A stretch of DNA of 64,000 nt, taken from NCBI RefSeq assembly GCF_010725055.1, contig NZ_BJKB01000009.1:1-64000 (forward strand), written 5' to 3'. The position numbers and the translations under genes were made by a program. The DNA is from Gelidibacter japonicus (GTDB lineage: Bacteria > Bacteroidota > Bacteroidia > Flavobacteriales > Flavobacteriaceae). Shown piece after piece: positions 26,580 through 35,057 of the stretch (positions within the stretch are counted from its first letter, which is position 1; each line of letters starts with the position of its first letter). The notes beneath the pieces are model-generated. The model ran no database searches, had not been told where the DNA came from, and was given only the letters and a program-made list of their open reading frames with translations.

Positions 26580-28172
26580 ATGAAAAATATTTACCTCTTA
26601 CTTTTCGGGCTTCTCTGTGTTTCAATTGTCAATGCCCAAAGGGAATTTCACGTATTTCCAAATGGAAAACCATCAGGCGATGGGAGTGTCTCCAATCCGT
26701 GGGATTTGCAAACTGCGTTGAGTCAAAAAGCCGATCAGGTTAATGGTGGCGACACAATTTGGTTGCATGAAGGTGTTTATACGGGGCAATTTGTGAGTAC
26801 ATTGGAAAGCACCGTGACCAAGTCTTTTGTGACTGTATCCGCTTTTAATTCAGATAAGGTGGTTTTAAATGGAAATATCCCAAATAATAAAGGTTATGTG
26901 TTGGAGGTTAGAGGGAAACAAGTGATTTTCAAGGATTTTGAGGTGACCTGCTTGGGTGATTTTTCAAGGGATAGCACTGATGGAAATTTTAAGGGAATTA
27001 CCGGTATCAACCATATTTCTGGTGAAGACTGCCAGTTTATTAATCTTAAAATCCATAACATGCCTGGTTCCGGCATGGGTTCGTGGAAATTGACCGGAGG
27101 ATCAAAAATAGAAGGGTGCATGATTTATAACAATGGTTATATGTCTAAATCTAGGGGTAGTGGGGTAGGTTTGTATGTTCAAAATCAAACTGAAAAGATT
27201 AGAGAGATCACCAATAATATTATTTTTAACAACTACTACAAGGGGGTCGAAATTTGGTCGGCAACCTCAGGATCCAAATTTGAATTTGTAAAAAACGTGC
27301 AAATGGCAGATAATGCCGTTTTTAACAATGGCTCGCCGTCTAAGACGTTTAAAGGGAATGTGATCATTGCATCCGATGATAATGAGGGAATCAATGTTGC
27401 AAAAAATATCACCTTAAAAAATAATGTGCTCTATCATAATATTGATTTTGAAGATAAAAATAATTTTGGAGATGGCACGTCTCTGAATTTGGGTTGGAAT
27501 AGAAATGCACCAGTAAAGAATGTTGTTATTGAAAATAATCTGATTGTTGGCAAAAATAATGGGTTGAACATCTTGTTTGCTGAATCTCTGACTTTTAAAA
27601 ATAATATCATATACACAGGGAATGTGCATTTGTATCCTTACGCCTTGGAAAACCATAAAAACTGGAACTTTGATTACAACACTTACTACACTCGACGCTC
27701 GGATGGTTTTAGAGTCCTCAAGCATAAAGATTACAGAATGGCCGATTGGCAAAAGAACTTTCAGTTGGATGCTAACAGTACGTGGAGCCTTATCAAAAAT
27801 GCCGACTTTAAGCCCTATGAAAATATTGTTGCGTACGACAATCGACAAGGGACCTATAAAGTTGTCTTGATGAATAAAAATACGATTGAAGTAGCTGTTG
27901 ATTTTTCGAGATACTTACTTAAAAAGGGAATGGCTTATAAAATTTATGATGCGGAAAATCCGAATAAAGTTATACTTTCAGGATCGTTAAATGAGTCTGG
28001 TCAAATTAACTTTCCACTTGGATTGACAGAGTTGGAATATCCTTTGCACAATGACGTTGCACAAAAAACTCCTACGAATTTTGGGGTGTTTATTATTGAA
28101 TTTCAAAGTGGAGAAGCTTCTACTGGCACACGGACTTTTTTCAAACGCTTGATTGGTTGGTTAGGGTTTTGA
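26580..28172 (+). CDS. Secreted right-handed parallel beta-helix protein
   Basis: A 530-residue exported protein; the signal peptide ends near VNAQ (residue 19). From about residue 95 to 380 there are beta-helix coils with asparagine ladders (ITNNIIFNN, NITLKNNVLYHN, NVVIENNLIVGKNNGLN, LTFKNNIIYTG), as in polysaccharide lyases of the PL6 type and related repeat proteins. The N-terminal HVFPNGKPSGDGSVSNPWDLQTAL is the usual cap of such folds. A role as lyase or epimerase acting on the surface or environmental polysaccharide is possible, but no catalytic residues can be assigned. It overlaps the convergent methyltransferase gene by 12 bases. Confidence 0.75.
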   Translation: MKNIYLLLFGLLCVSIVNAQREFHVFPNGKPSGDGSVSNPWDLQTALSQKADQVNGGDTIWLHEGVYTGQFVSTLESTVTKSFVTVSAFNSDKVVLNGNIPNNKGYVLEVRGKQVIFKDFEVTCLGDFSRDSTDGNFKGITGINHISGEDCQFINLKIHNMPGSGMGSWKLTGGSKIEGCMIYNNGYMSKSRGSGVGLYVQNQTEKIREITNNIIFNNYYKGVEIWSATSGSKFEFVKNVQMADNAVFNNGSPSKTFKGNVIIASDDNEGINVAKNITLKNNVLYHNIDFEDKNNFGDGTSLNLGWNRNAPVKNVVIENNLIVGKNNGLNILFAESLTFKNNIIYTGNVHLYPYALENHKNWNFDYNTYYTRRSDGFRVLKHKDYRMADWQKNFQLDANSTWSLIKNADFKPYENIVAYDNRQGTYKVVLMNKNTIEVAVDFSRYLLKKGMAYKIYDAENPNKVILSGSLNESGQINFPLGLTELEYPLHNDVAQKTPTNFGVFIIEFQSGEASTGTRTFFKRLIGWLGF

Positions 28173-28901
28173 GGCAATTAAAATTGTTTCTGGAGATTGG
28201 TAGCCTACAAATACGTCCTCTTTTTGTGGTGTAAACGTTGTCACCGACACTTCAAAACCAACCTGCTCCAAGCGTTCTTTTAATCCTTTGACGGAATAAA
28301 TACGAACATGATCTTTCTGGCCAAAAGCTTCTATACGCTGTGACTCTGAAGTTTTTGATGCATCTTCGTATATAGCGCCATCCTTAAATGGAGTTTGTAT
28401 ATAACAGATTCCATTTGGTTTCAAAACTCGAATCAATTCTTCCATTGCTACAATATCTTCTTCTATATGTTCAAGGATATGATAGGAAATAATGGTGTTA
28501 AAATATGAATCCTCAAAGTCGATTTTTCTAATGTCGATGGAATAATCAGCCAAAAATTCATTTTCAAAATCCGTGCTGAAATAGTTCATGGATTTTATTT
28601 TTTTTAAAACTCTGTATAAGCTTCTCGATGGCGAAAAGTGTAGCACATTGCCTTTAAAAGCGTTGTCCTTTAAAAGTAAATTATATAATCTTCGCGTCCT
28701 GCTTCTACTTCCACAGGCTGGACAAAGTAAATCATCGGACTCCAGTTTTATGAATCGGTTGAGCTTTGTTTTGCAGATGTTGCAGTGGTGGTTATTTCCC
28801 AAGTATTTGATGGCAATAAACCATCTGAAAAGAAATTCGTACTTAAAGAGAAATTTTTGAGGAATGAAGGCTTTTGCGATTTTTTTTAAACCATGATACA
28901 T
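28161..28901 (-). CDS. SAM-dependent methyltransferase with zinc-ribbon-like motif
   Basis: A 246-residue protein. Residues about 40-70 hold CNIC and CPAC pairs, a likely zinc ribbon, followed by a class I methyltransferase domain (VLHFSPS, DIRKIDFEDSYFNTIISYHILEHIEEDI, VLKPNGICYIQTPF). Such proteins are common at the edges of polysaccharide clusters; the acceptor is unknown. I start at 28901 (MYHGLKK), one base after the ftsE stop, so the two genes form a unit; a longer start at 28949 would overlap ftsE. Confidence 0.75.
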   Translation of the reverse strand: MYHGLKKIAKAFIPQKFLFKYEFLFRWFIAIKYLGNNHHCNICKTKLNRFIKLESDDLLCPACGSRSRTRRLYNLLLKDNAFKGNVLHFSPSRSLYRVLKKIKSMNYFSTDFENEFLADYSIDIRKIDFEDSYFNTIISYHILEHIEEDIVAMEELIRVLKPNGICYIQTPFKDGAIYEDASKTSESQRIEAFGQKDHVRIYSVKGLKERLEQVGFEVSVTTFTPQKEDVFVGYQSPETILIASKP

Positions 28902-28902
28902 C

Positions 28903-29589
28903 TTAATTGCCTTTACGTTGGACCACTTCAAAAACCTTATTTTCGTCACATTTCAGGGTTTTGCTCGGGTAACGTAACAGAAGTGCATAATCATGGGTGG
29001 CCATTAAAATGGTATTGCCATTTTTGTTGATTTCACGTAGGACCTCCATGACTTCAATACTGGTTTGCGGATCTAGATTTCCGGTAGGTTCATCGGCCAA
29101 AATAAGTTCGGGGTCATTCAATAATGCTCTTGCAATGGCAATACGCTGTTGTTCGCCGCCCGAAAGCTCATGTGGAAATTTAAAGCCTTTGGTTTTCATG
29201 GCTACCTTATCGAGAACTTTTTCAACACGTTCCTTGATTTTGTTTTTGTCTTTCCAACCGGTAGCTTTCAATACAAATTCCAAATTGCCATTCACGGTTC
29301 TGTCCGGCAACAATTTAAAATCCTGGAAAACAATTCCCAACTTTCGTCTTAAAAACGGAATGTCTTTCTCTTTTAAAGTGCGCAAATCGAAATCTACAAC
29401 ATGGCCTTCACCTTTGCTCAGTTCAAGGTCTCCATAAAGCGTTTTCATAAAACTACTTTTACCACTACCTGTTTTACCAATGAGATATACGAAATCGCCT
29501 TTTTTCATTTCAACGTTAACTTCAGACAACACCATGCTATCTCCCTGAAATATGGAGACATCTTTTAATTCTAAAACAGTTTGAGACAT
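28903..29589 (-). CDS. ftsE: Cell-division ABC transporter ATP-binding protein FtsE
   Basis: A 228-residue ABC ATPase that with the membrane protein FtsX activates septal cell-wall hydrolysis. Walker A is GKTGSGKS, the signature is LSGGEQQR, Walker B is LILADEPTG and the switch histidine is in ATHDYALL. The order GVVFQDFKLLPDRTV-type Q-loop is characteristic of FtsE. I start at 29589 (MSQTVLEL): the 64 residues upstream run through the intrinsic terminator at 29748-29772. ftsX is not in the neighbourhood. Confidence 0.9.
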   Translation of the reverse strand: MSQTVLELKDVSIFQGDSMVLSEVNVEMKKGDFVYLIGKTGSGKSSFMKTLYGDLELSKGEGHVVDFDLRTLKEKDIPFLRRKLGIVFQDFKLLPDRTVNGNLEFVLKATGWKDKNKIKERVEKVLDKVAMKTKGFKFPHELSGGEQQRIAIARALLNDPELILADEPTGNLDPQTSIEVMEVLREINKNGNTILMATHDYALLLRYPSKTLKCDENKVFEVVQRKGN

Positions 29590-29747
29590 TTTTATGGATG
29601 AGTTTTTAAGAGTGGTAAATGTATTATTAAAATAATCAAATATCAAATATTTTAAAAATGAGTCGTACCATGTAAATACGGGATTCTTCCAAGAGTGGCT
29701 TCCGACACAATTAGGCTCTACAAAAATTATGAGGATTGAAGAGGAAT

Positions 29748-29772
29748 AAAAAAAGCCGCAATTGTCTGCGGC
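29748..29772 (-). terminator. Terminator downstream of azurin gene
   Basis: On the minus strand GCCGCA (29767-29772) pairs with TGCGGC (29755-29760) over a six-base loop and is followed by seven T. It separates the azurin transcript from ftsE. A weaker hairpin (CCTAAGT/ACTTAGG, 29818-29849) lies between it and the azurin stop. Confidence 0.8.
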
Positions 29773-29864
29773 CTTTTCCATAGAAGTGCAATATGCGCAC
29801 TTTAAATTTAAATGATTCCTAAGTCTTCATAATAAAATACTCACTTAGGTTGGCTCGTGTTTTA

Positions 29865-30365
29865 TTATTCCACGATAAGTTTTCCTTGCATCAAGGCGTA
29901 GTGGCCTGGGAAAGTACACATATAAGTGTATGTTCCTGGGGCTGGAGCGTCAAACTCTATAGTAGTGCTTTCACCACCACCTATCATTTTTGTGTGTACA
30001 ATAAATTTGTCTGTCATATCAGCTGGGATATAATCGTTGTCTTTTGCCAATGCAGCAGCGTTTCCTACAGTAGCAACATCAGCATCTTGGGTAAGTAATG
30101 CCCAGTTATGCCCCATGACTTGTATATCCATTTTACCAACGTGCTTTAAAGTAAGTTTCACTTTTTGACCTGCTTTAACTTTAAGTTCTTTTTTGTTAAA
30201 TTGCATTTGATCATTACCCTCAATGGTTAAAACAGCAACATTCGGATCTTCAGCTGGTGCTTTCTTCTCAACTTTTGTATCAGTTGTTGTAACAGGTGTT
30301 TCTTTTTTCTTGTCGCCACAGCTAAATGCAAGGGCTACTAAAAATACTAAGATTAACTTTTTCAT
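29865..30365 (-). CDS. Azurin-like copper lipoprotein
   Basis: A 166-residue type 1 copper protein for periplasmic electron transfer. It has a lipoprotein signal (LAFSC, Cys16), a charged linker of about 25 residues and an azurin domain. The copper ligands His86 (MGHNW), Cys150, His155 and Met159 (CTFPGHYALM) are all present with the C-x4-H-x3-M spacing of azurin. A good promoter lies upstream (30395-30424) and a terminator downstream, so it is a single-gene unit. Confidence 0.9.
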   Translation of the reverse strand: MKKLILVFLVALAFSCGDKKKETPVTTTDTKVEKKAPAEDPNVAVLTIEGNDQMQFNKKELKVKAGQKVKLTLKHVGKMDIQVMGHNWALLTQDADVATVGNAAALAKDNDYIPADMTDKFIVHTKMIGGGESTTIEFDAPAPGTYTYMCTFPGHYALMQGKLIVE

Positions 30366-30394
30366 TGTTATTTAGAATTTAAATTTATTTATTG

Positions 30395-30424
30395 CAAAAT
30401 TAACTGCTATTTATAGGATAGCAA
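30395..30424 (-). promoter_or_regulatory. Azurin gene promoter
   Basis: Minus strand: TTG (30422-30424), 19 bases, then TAATTTTG (30395-30402), a full match to the Bacteroidota TTG-N19-TAnnTTTG pattern, 29 bases before the ATG. Confidence 0.7.
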
Positions 30425-30496
30425 AATCATTCGAGTCATTTTTTTAAAAGCATTGTCAAAAACGGGTGAATTGGAATGTCTTCGGTTATTGTTTCG

Positions 30497-30551
30497 AAAC
30501 TTAGAACTCCGAACTCCGAACTCCGAACTTAGAACTTAGAACTCCGAACTC
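30497..30551. repeat. Heptanucleotide array (GAACTCC/GAACTTA), eight units
   Basis: From 30497 the 7-base units are AAACTTA, GAACTCC (three times), GAACTTA (twice), GAACTCC, GAACTC. The array ends 28 bases before the -7 box of the immunophilin gene. Confidence 0.8.
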
Positions 30552-30578
30552 ATTTCTCAAAATTTCCAAATCAATTTG

Positions 30579-30586
30579 TATCTTTG
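30579..30586 (+). promoter_or_regulatory. Immunophilin gene -7 box
   Basis: TATCTTTG, a perfect TAnnTTTG match, 25 bases before the ATG at 30612. No clear TTG at the usual distance; the heptamer array occupies the region upstream. Confidence 0.55.
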
Positions 30587-30611
30587 CAGCCTTAAATAAA
30601 AACAAGAAATA

Positions 30612-31544
30612 ATGCAAGACGGTTTATATGCGAAGTTCATCACTAACAAAGGTGATATTTTAGTGAATTTAGAATACAAAAAAACACCAGGGACGGTAGG
30701 TAATTTTGTAGCCTTGGCAGAGGGAGATTTAGAAAATTCTGTAAAGGCACAAGGGCAACCTTTTTATGATGGATTGAAATTTCATCGTGTGATTCCTGAT
30801 TTTATGATTCAGGGCGGTTGTCCACAAGGTACTGGAACAGGAAATCCAGGTTACAAGTTTGACGATGAGTTTCATCAGGATTTAAGACATGATGCGCCAG
30901 GTGTTTTGTCTATGGCCAATTCTGGACCAGGGTCTAACGGAAGCCAATTCTTTATTACGCATATTGCCACCCCTTGGTTGGATGACAAGCATACGGTTTT
31001 TGGAAACGTTGTTGAGGGTCAGGATGTGGTTGATGCCATTGTGCAAGGTGATGTCATTGAGAAATTGGAGATCGTCAGACAAGGTAAAGATGCCCAAGAT
31101 TTTAACGCTGTTGAAGCGTTTAGAACATTTGAAGGATCGAGAGAAAAACGCATTGCAGAAGAACGCAAAGCAAAAGCAGCTGAGCTTGATAAATTAGCCG
31201 CTGGGTTTGAGCAGACAAATAGTGGATTGCGATATAAAATAATTAACAAAGGCAACGGAAAAGCAGCTAAAAAAGGCAAAATGGTTTCTGTTCACTACAA
31301 AGGGCAGTTGGCCGATGGAACCGTTTTTGACTCTTCATACAAACGGAACCAACCTTTAGATTTTCAAGTGGGCGTTGGTCAGGTGATTTCTGGATGGGAT
31401 GAAGGTATTTGCTTGTTGCAGGTAGGTGATAAGGCACGATTGGTCATTCCAAGTGATTTAGGTTATGGAGCACAAGGTGCGGGTGGCGTGATTCCTCCAA
31501 ATGCTATCTTGGTTTTTGATGTGGAGTTAATGGATGTAAAGTAA
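30612..31544 (+). CDS. Dual-family peptidyl-prolyl isomerase (cyclophilin-FKBP fusion)
   Basis: A 310-residue protein with no signal peptide, so cytosolic. Residues about 5-165 are a cyclophilin domain ([43 protein letters not shown]). A charged helical linker follows, then an FKBP domain from about residue 205 ([53 protein letters not shown]). Cyclophilin-FKBP fusions are known as dual-family immunophilins. Both active-site regions look intact, so it should accelerate proline isomerisation in two ways and may act as a folding factor. Confidence 0.9.
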   Translation: MQDGLYAKFITNKGDILVNLEYKKTPGTVGNFVALAEGDLENSVKAQGQPFYDGLKFHRVIPDFMIQGGCPQGTGTGNPGYKFDDEFHQDLRHDAPGVLSMANSGPGSNGSQFFITHIATPWLDDKHTVFGNVVEGQDVVDAIVQGDVIEKLEIVRQGKDAQDFNAVEAFRTFEGSREKRIAEERKAKAAELDKLAAGFEQTNSGLRYKIINKGNGKAAKKGKMVSVHYKGQLADGTVFDSSYKRNQPLDFQVGVGQVISGWDEGICLLQVGDKARLVIPSDLGYGAQGAGGVIPPNAILVFDVELMDVK

Positions 31545-31550
31545 GCAGTG

Positions 31551-31720
31551 AACCAACTTTTTTTTAAAAGTTGTGTGAATCGCTTATACTGAGCTTTGGT
31601 CGAAGTATCTCAGAGAACCAACTTTTTTTTAAAAGTTGTGTGAATCGCTTATACTGAGTTATGATCGAAGTGTCTCAAAGAACCAGCTTTTTTCTCAAAA
31701 ATTTCTGTGAATCGTTTATA
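31551..31720. repeat. 65-base tandem repeat, two full copies plus one partial
   Basis: Copies start at 31551, 31616 and 31681 (exact 65-base period). Each begins AACCAACTTTT or a variant and contains GTGAATCGCTTATACTG; a CTGAG/CTCAG inverted repeat lies within the first copy. A short piece of the same family starts the window (1-20). Confidence 0.75.
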
Positions 31721-31838
31721 CTGCTCATTACTGAATAGCGACAGATGTTTTTGTTTTGAATTTAATTTTGGAACTAAAAAATACAGTTAAGACATCACAT
31801 GGCCGATAATTAATAACGCTTAAGTCAAAGTTTAAGAT

Positions 31839-31870
31839 AAAAAAGTCTCGTTTTTTAATGGGACTTTTTT
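31839..31870 (+). terminator. Intrinsic terminator after the immunophilin gene
   Basis: AAAAAAGTCTC pairs with GGGACTTTTTT across a 10-base AT-rich loop (one T-G pair), followed by more T. The same GTCCC-loop-GGGAC type occurs at 93-111. Confidence 0.65.
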
Positions 31871-32080
31871 GTTTTGTCTTCACTCAATCGACTTGAGGAT
31901 TAGGTTGAAAATTTATGCTTTTTGCTAAAAGTCTCTTAATTTGAATCCCAATAAGATAAGCTCATAGCTAAAAGAATAGATGTTTGCGATGTTGGTTTTT
32001 GATCAATTGATTTAAGGTTACGGAATTTTAAAACTCAATTGTCCATAAACATTAATTTAAGGGTTATGGAGTCTAAAACC

Positions 32081-32314
32081 TTACTCTGCAACCTGTCCAC
32101 GATGCGGTTTTAAGGCATCTCTTAGTGGCCTCATCTGTTCCTCTGGAGTGATTATAAATGCTATCGCATGAAACTCATTGAGCGCTTCAAAACCGGTAGT
32201 AAGGTTCTTGTAGTTTTCGGCTTCGATATACTCATTTAAATGGATAGCATGGTGTTCTGCAATCTTAATACCTTCTGGACCTTTAAAGTCCCATATTAAT
32301 TTTAGTTTACGCAT
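32081..32314 (-). CDS. Small conserved-looking protein, unknown function
   Basis: A 77-residue soluble protein (from MRKLKLIWDF at 32314) with a ferredoxin-like sequence feel: LIWDFKGPEG, HHAIHLNEYIE, FHAIAFIIT. It overlaps the end of the SRPBCC gene by eight bases, so the two are translated together. I do not recognise the family; a role next to the SRPBCC protein is only suggested by position. Three histidines in EHHAIH could bind a metal, but this is a guess. Confidence 0.6.
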   Translation of the reverse strand: MRKLKLIWDFKGPEGIKIAEHHAIHLNEYIEAENYKNLTTGFEALNEFHAIAFIITPEEQMRPLRDALKPHRGQVAE

Positions 32315-32762
32315 CTGCAACGGAAATTCCCTTTTCCACAAAGTTCTTAAAATCTTTCATGGCCAGCAATGATTGTTTCTTAAATATTTTGGGTGTTAAC
32401 CATAGTTTCATGCGCATGTTAAAATTTAGTGGCATACACTCATTTACACTTACCCATTGCGTTTGGTTTTGTGAAGTGGCCGTAAAAAAGTTGTCTTGGA
32501 GATGCTCCATGTCTTGTGTGGCGTAGGAGCAATGGATCTCATTGGGGAAGTTGACATGAGTGATGGTTTCAACCTGTTCTAGCTTGAATTCTCCAATCTC
32601 GTAATGCAATTTCATTTTTGCACCAAGATGACTTGGGGTGCCAGATAAGTGCTCTACTGAAACCAGACCGCGATGCCAATGGATCATGTTTTCTGTTATG
32701 CTAAACTTTTTGGCACAAACCTCTAAAGGAGCTTCAATTAGGATGTTTAGCGTATATTTCAT
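32307..32762 (-). CDS. SRPBCC (START/Bet v1-like) domain protein
   Basis: A 151-residue single-domain protein with the helix-grip pattern of SRPBCC proteins: the initial strand YTLNILIEAPLEVCAKKF, the antiparallel strands around GAKMKLHYEIGEFKLEQVETI, and a long C-terminal helix (KKQSLLAMKDFKNFVEKG). Members bind small hydrophobic ligands or act as cyclases; the ligand is unknown. It forms a two-gene unit with 32081-32314. Confidence 0.75.
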   Translation of the reverse strand: MKYTLNILIEAPLEVCAKKFSITENMIHWHRGLVSVEHLSGTPSHLGAKMKLHYEIGEFKLEQVETITHVNFPNEIHCSYATQDMEHLQDNFFTATSQNQTQWVSVNECMPLNFNMRMKLWLTPKIFKKQSLLAMKDFKNFVEKGISVADA

Positions 32763-33107
32763 TGATTAAAGGGATGAAAAAGTTATAATAAAGATACATT
32801 GGTTTCTAAAAAAAATATGTGTCCTTATGTTTAACGGTTAAAAAAACTGCTGAGATGTTATTTATTTGCTCTAAAAGTTTTTTTTTATGATAAATCTGTA
32901 TTGTCAATTCTTGAATTGATTTTTATTATATGCCTATGGTTATACTAAACTAGGTTGTGTTTCGTTTGAAAAAAGCAACTTGTTTAATGCACTAATTGTA
33001 TTATTTTTGCAACATTGTCATTCCGTTTTTTAACAAAAAGATGTGGCTGCCCTTTCAAAAGTCGATGGAACAGCCGTATTTTAAAATGAAGATATCAAAT
33101 TAGCATA
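32763..33107. other. Divergent intergenic region with PPIase operon promoter
   Basis: No gene seen. It separates the divergent SRPBCC and PPIase units and holds the promoter at 32980-33009, leaving a leader of roughly 90 bases. Confidence 0.5.
32980..33009 (+). promoter_or_regulatory. Promoter of the periplasmic PPIase operon
   Basis: TTG (32980-32982), 19 bases, TATTTTTG (33002-33009): full match to the Bacteroidota consensus. Confidence 0.7.
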
Positions 33108-35057
33108 ATGAAGTTAAATATCAGTTTACTATTGCTTTGGCTAACTGCCTTTGCAAATGCACAAGTGTCTCCTGAAGACGTATTGTTTACCATTGATGAC
33201 GAACCCATTAAGGCAGAGGAGTTTATAAGGGTTTATAATAAAAACCTCGATTTGGTAAAAGATGAAAGCCAGAAGGATATTGATGGTTATCTCAATCTTT
33301 TTGTGAATTATCAATTAAAGGTCAAAGAAGCCAAGCGAATGGGATTGGATCAGGACATTAAATATATCAGGGAGTTTTCATCCTATAAGGATCAGTTGGT
33401 GAAAAACTATCTCTCGGATTCAAAGGTTACAGAGGGCTTGGTGAAGGAAGCTTATGACCGCATGGGCTATGATGTAAAGGCTTCTCATGTTTTAGTCCGT
33501 CTTGATGAAAACGAAATAGATACCTTAAAGGTTTACGAAAAATTATTAAAATTACGTGATCGAATCATCAAGGAAGGTTTTGAAAAGGTCAAAACTGAGG
33601 TGCACGATGGGAAAACTGTTTTTGCTGAAGAGTTAGGTTATTTTACCGCTTTTAAAATGGTCTATGAGTTTGAGAATGCAGCATATAAGACAAAGCCTGG
33701 CGATGTTTCAATGCCATTTAGAACACGTTTCGGTTACCATATTGTCAACGTGGAAGATAAAAGACGGTCACTAGGTGAGGTGACTGTAGCCCACATTATG
33801 GTTACGGCCAACGATAAGGACAGTTTATCTGATCCCGAAAAACGAATTCATGAAATCTATAAGAAATTAAAACAGGGAGAGGACTTTGAGTCCTTGGCCA
33901 AACAATTCTCTGACGATAAGAGTTCGGCAAACAATGGAGGGATATTAGCGCCGTTTACAGGCGGGCAATTAAGCGCTCCTGAATTTGAGAAGGTGGCCTT
34001 TACTATGAATGCTATTGGTGATGTTTCAGAACCGTTTAAAACCAACTACGGTTGGCATATTGTCAAACTATTGGATAAAAAAGGTGTGCCACCTTTCGAA
34101 GACGTAAAGTACGATATTGAAAATAAAATTTTGCGCGATTCGCGTTCCAGTCTGATCAATGCCACTCTGGCAAATGATTTAAAGGAAGATTATAGAATTG
34201 TTGTAAATCCTAACGCTAGGGGTTATTTTGAATCTATTTTGAATTCTGATTTTTTCTCATCTGCCTGGACCTTGCCAAAAAACTTTGAAAAAGATCAGGT
34301 GATATTGACCATTGAAGAGGACACTTTAAGATACGAAGATTTTGGGAAGCGCTTAATGAACATTCAAAAAGTATATGCAGGCCAAAAGATGCCTTTTAGA
34401 ACAGTTATTGATAAAGAATATAAAAACTTTGAAGAGGATGAGATTTTAAAGTACCATAAAGATAATTTAGAATTTGTTAACGAAGACTTTGCACAAATAT
34501 TAAAGGAATACAGAGACGGCCTGCTCTTGTTCGATCTTATGGAAAAGGAAGTGTGGAATGCCGCGGCGTCCGATACTATCGGTTTGCAGAAATATTATAC
34601 GAAGCATAAAGACAATTATTTTTGGGAAGATCGGGTCGATGTGGTCATCGCTTCCGGAGCTAAGGAAAATGATATCAAAACCGTGGCCAGACTTTTGAGG
34701 AGAGGCCAATCGCCAGAAGATATCAGCAAAGAAATGAACACAGATAAGGAGCAAAAAGTTATGTTTACCACAGGAATCAGGCTTTCAAATGATCCAAGCT
34801 TGCCTCAAGATGGGATTTTAAGGACAGGAGTTTCTAGAGTTTATCGTCATAACGGGGCGTATCATGTAGTAAAAGTCAATGCCTTGCTCCCAAAAACAAA
34901 TAAGACCTTTGACGAGGCGAAAGGTAAAATTATTAGTGATTATCAAAACACGCTGGAAGCCAATTGGTTGGAGGCGCTCAATGAGCGTTATGAAGTTGAG
35001 GTAAATGCTGACATTTTACAAAAAGTAAAATCTCAAATCCAACCCAAAATTGATTAA
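33108..35057 (+). CDS. Periplasmic parvulin-type peptidyl-prolyl isomerase with two rotamase domains
   Basis: A 649-residue exported chaperone; the signal peptide ends near FANAQ (residue 19). An N-terminal chaperone-like helical region is followed by two parvulin domains: about 124-218 (ASHVLVRLDENE ... FRTRFGYHIVNVED) and about 225-330 (VAHIMVTAND ... FKTNYGWHIVKLLD). A large C-terminal region with another SurA-like part follows. It should assist folding of outer-membrane or secreted proteins. First gene of a unit of three such proteins plus moxR. Confidence 0.85.
   Translation: MKLNISLLLLWLTAFANAQVSPEDVLFTIDDEPIKAEEFIRVYNKNLDLVKDESQKDIDGYLNLFVNYQLKVKEAKRMGLDQDIKYIREFSSYKDQLVKNYLSDSKVTEGLVKEAYDRMGYDVKASHVLVRLDENEIDTLKVYEKLLKLRDRIIKEGFEKVKTEVHDGKTVFAEELGYFTAFKMVYEFENAAYKTKPGDVSMPFRTRFGYHIVNVEDKRRSLGEVTVAHIMVTANDKDSLSDPEKRIHEIYKKLKQGEDFESLAKQFSDDKSSANNGGILAPFTGGQLSAPEFEKVAFTMNAIGDVSEPFKTNYGWHIVKLLDKKGVPPFEDVKYDIENKILRDSRSSLINATLANDLKEDYRIVVNPNARGYFESILNSDFFSSAWTLPKNFEKDQVILTIEEDTLRYEDFGKRLMNIQKVYAGQKMPFRTVIDKEYKNFEEDEILKYHKDNLEFVNEDFAQILKEYRDGLLLFDLMEKEVWNAAASDTIGLQKYYTKHKDNYFWEDRVDVVIASGAKENDIKTVARLLRRGQSPEDISKEMNTDKEQKVMFTTGIRLSNDPSLPQDGILRTGVSRVYRHNGAYHVVKVNALLPKTNKTFDEAKGKIISDYQNTLEANWLEALNERYEVEVNADILQKVKSQIQPKID

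Larger units (their letters stand above)
31545..32080. other. Repeat-rich intergenic region
   Basis: Holds the 65-base tandem repeat (31551-31720) and a terminator (31839-31870). From 31871 to 32080 I see no gene, only short direct repeats (TTAAGGTTACGGA and TTAAGGGTTATGGA). Confidence 0.5.

Noticed and set aside
29590-29781. 64-codon N-terminal extension of ftsE
   Set aside because: It runs through the intrinsic terminator at 29748-29772, and FtsE proteins start at the MSQTVLEL-like sequence.
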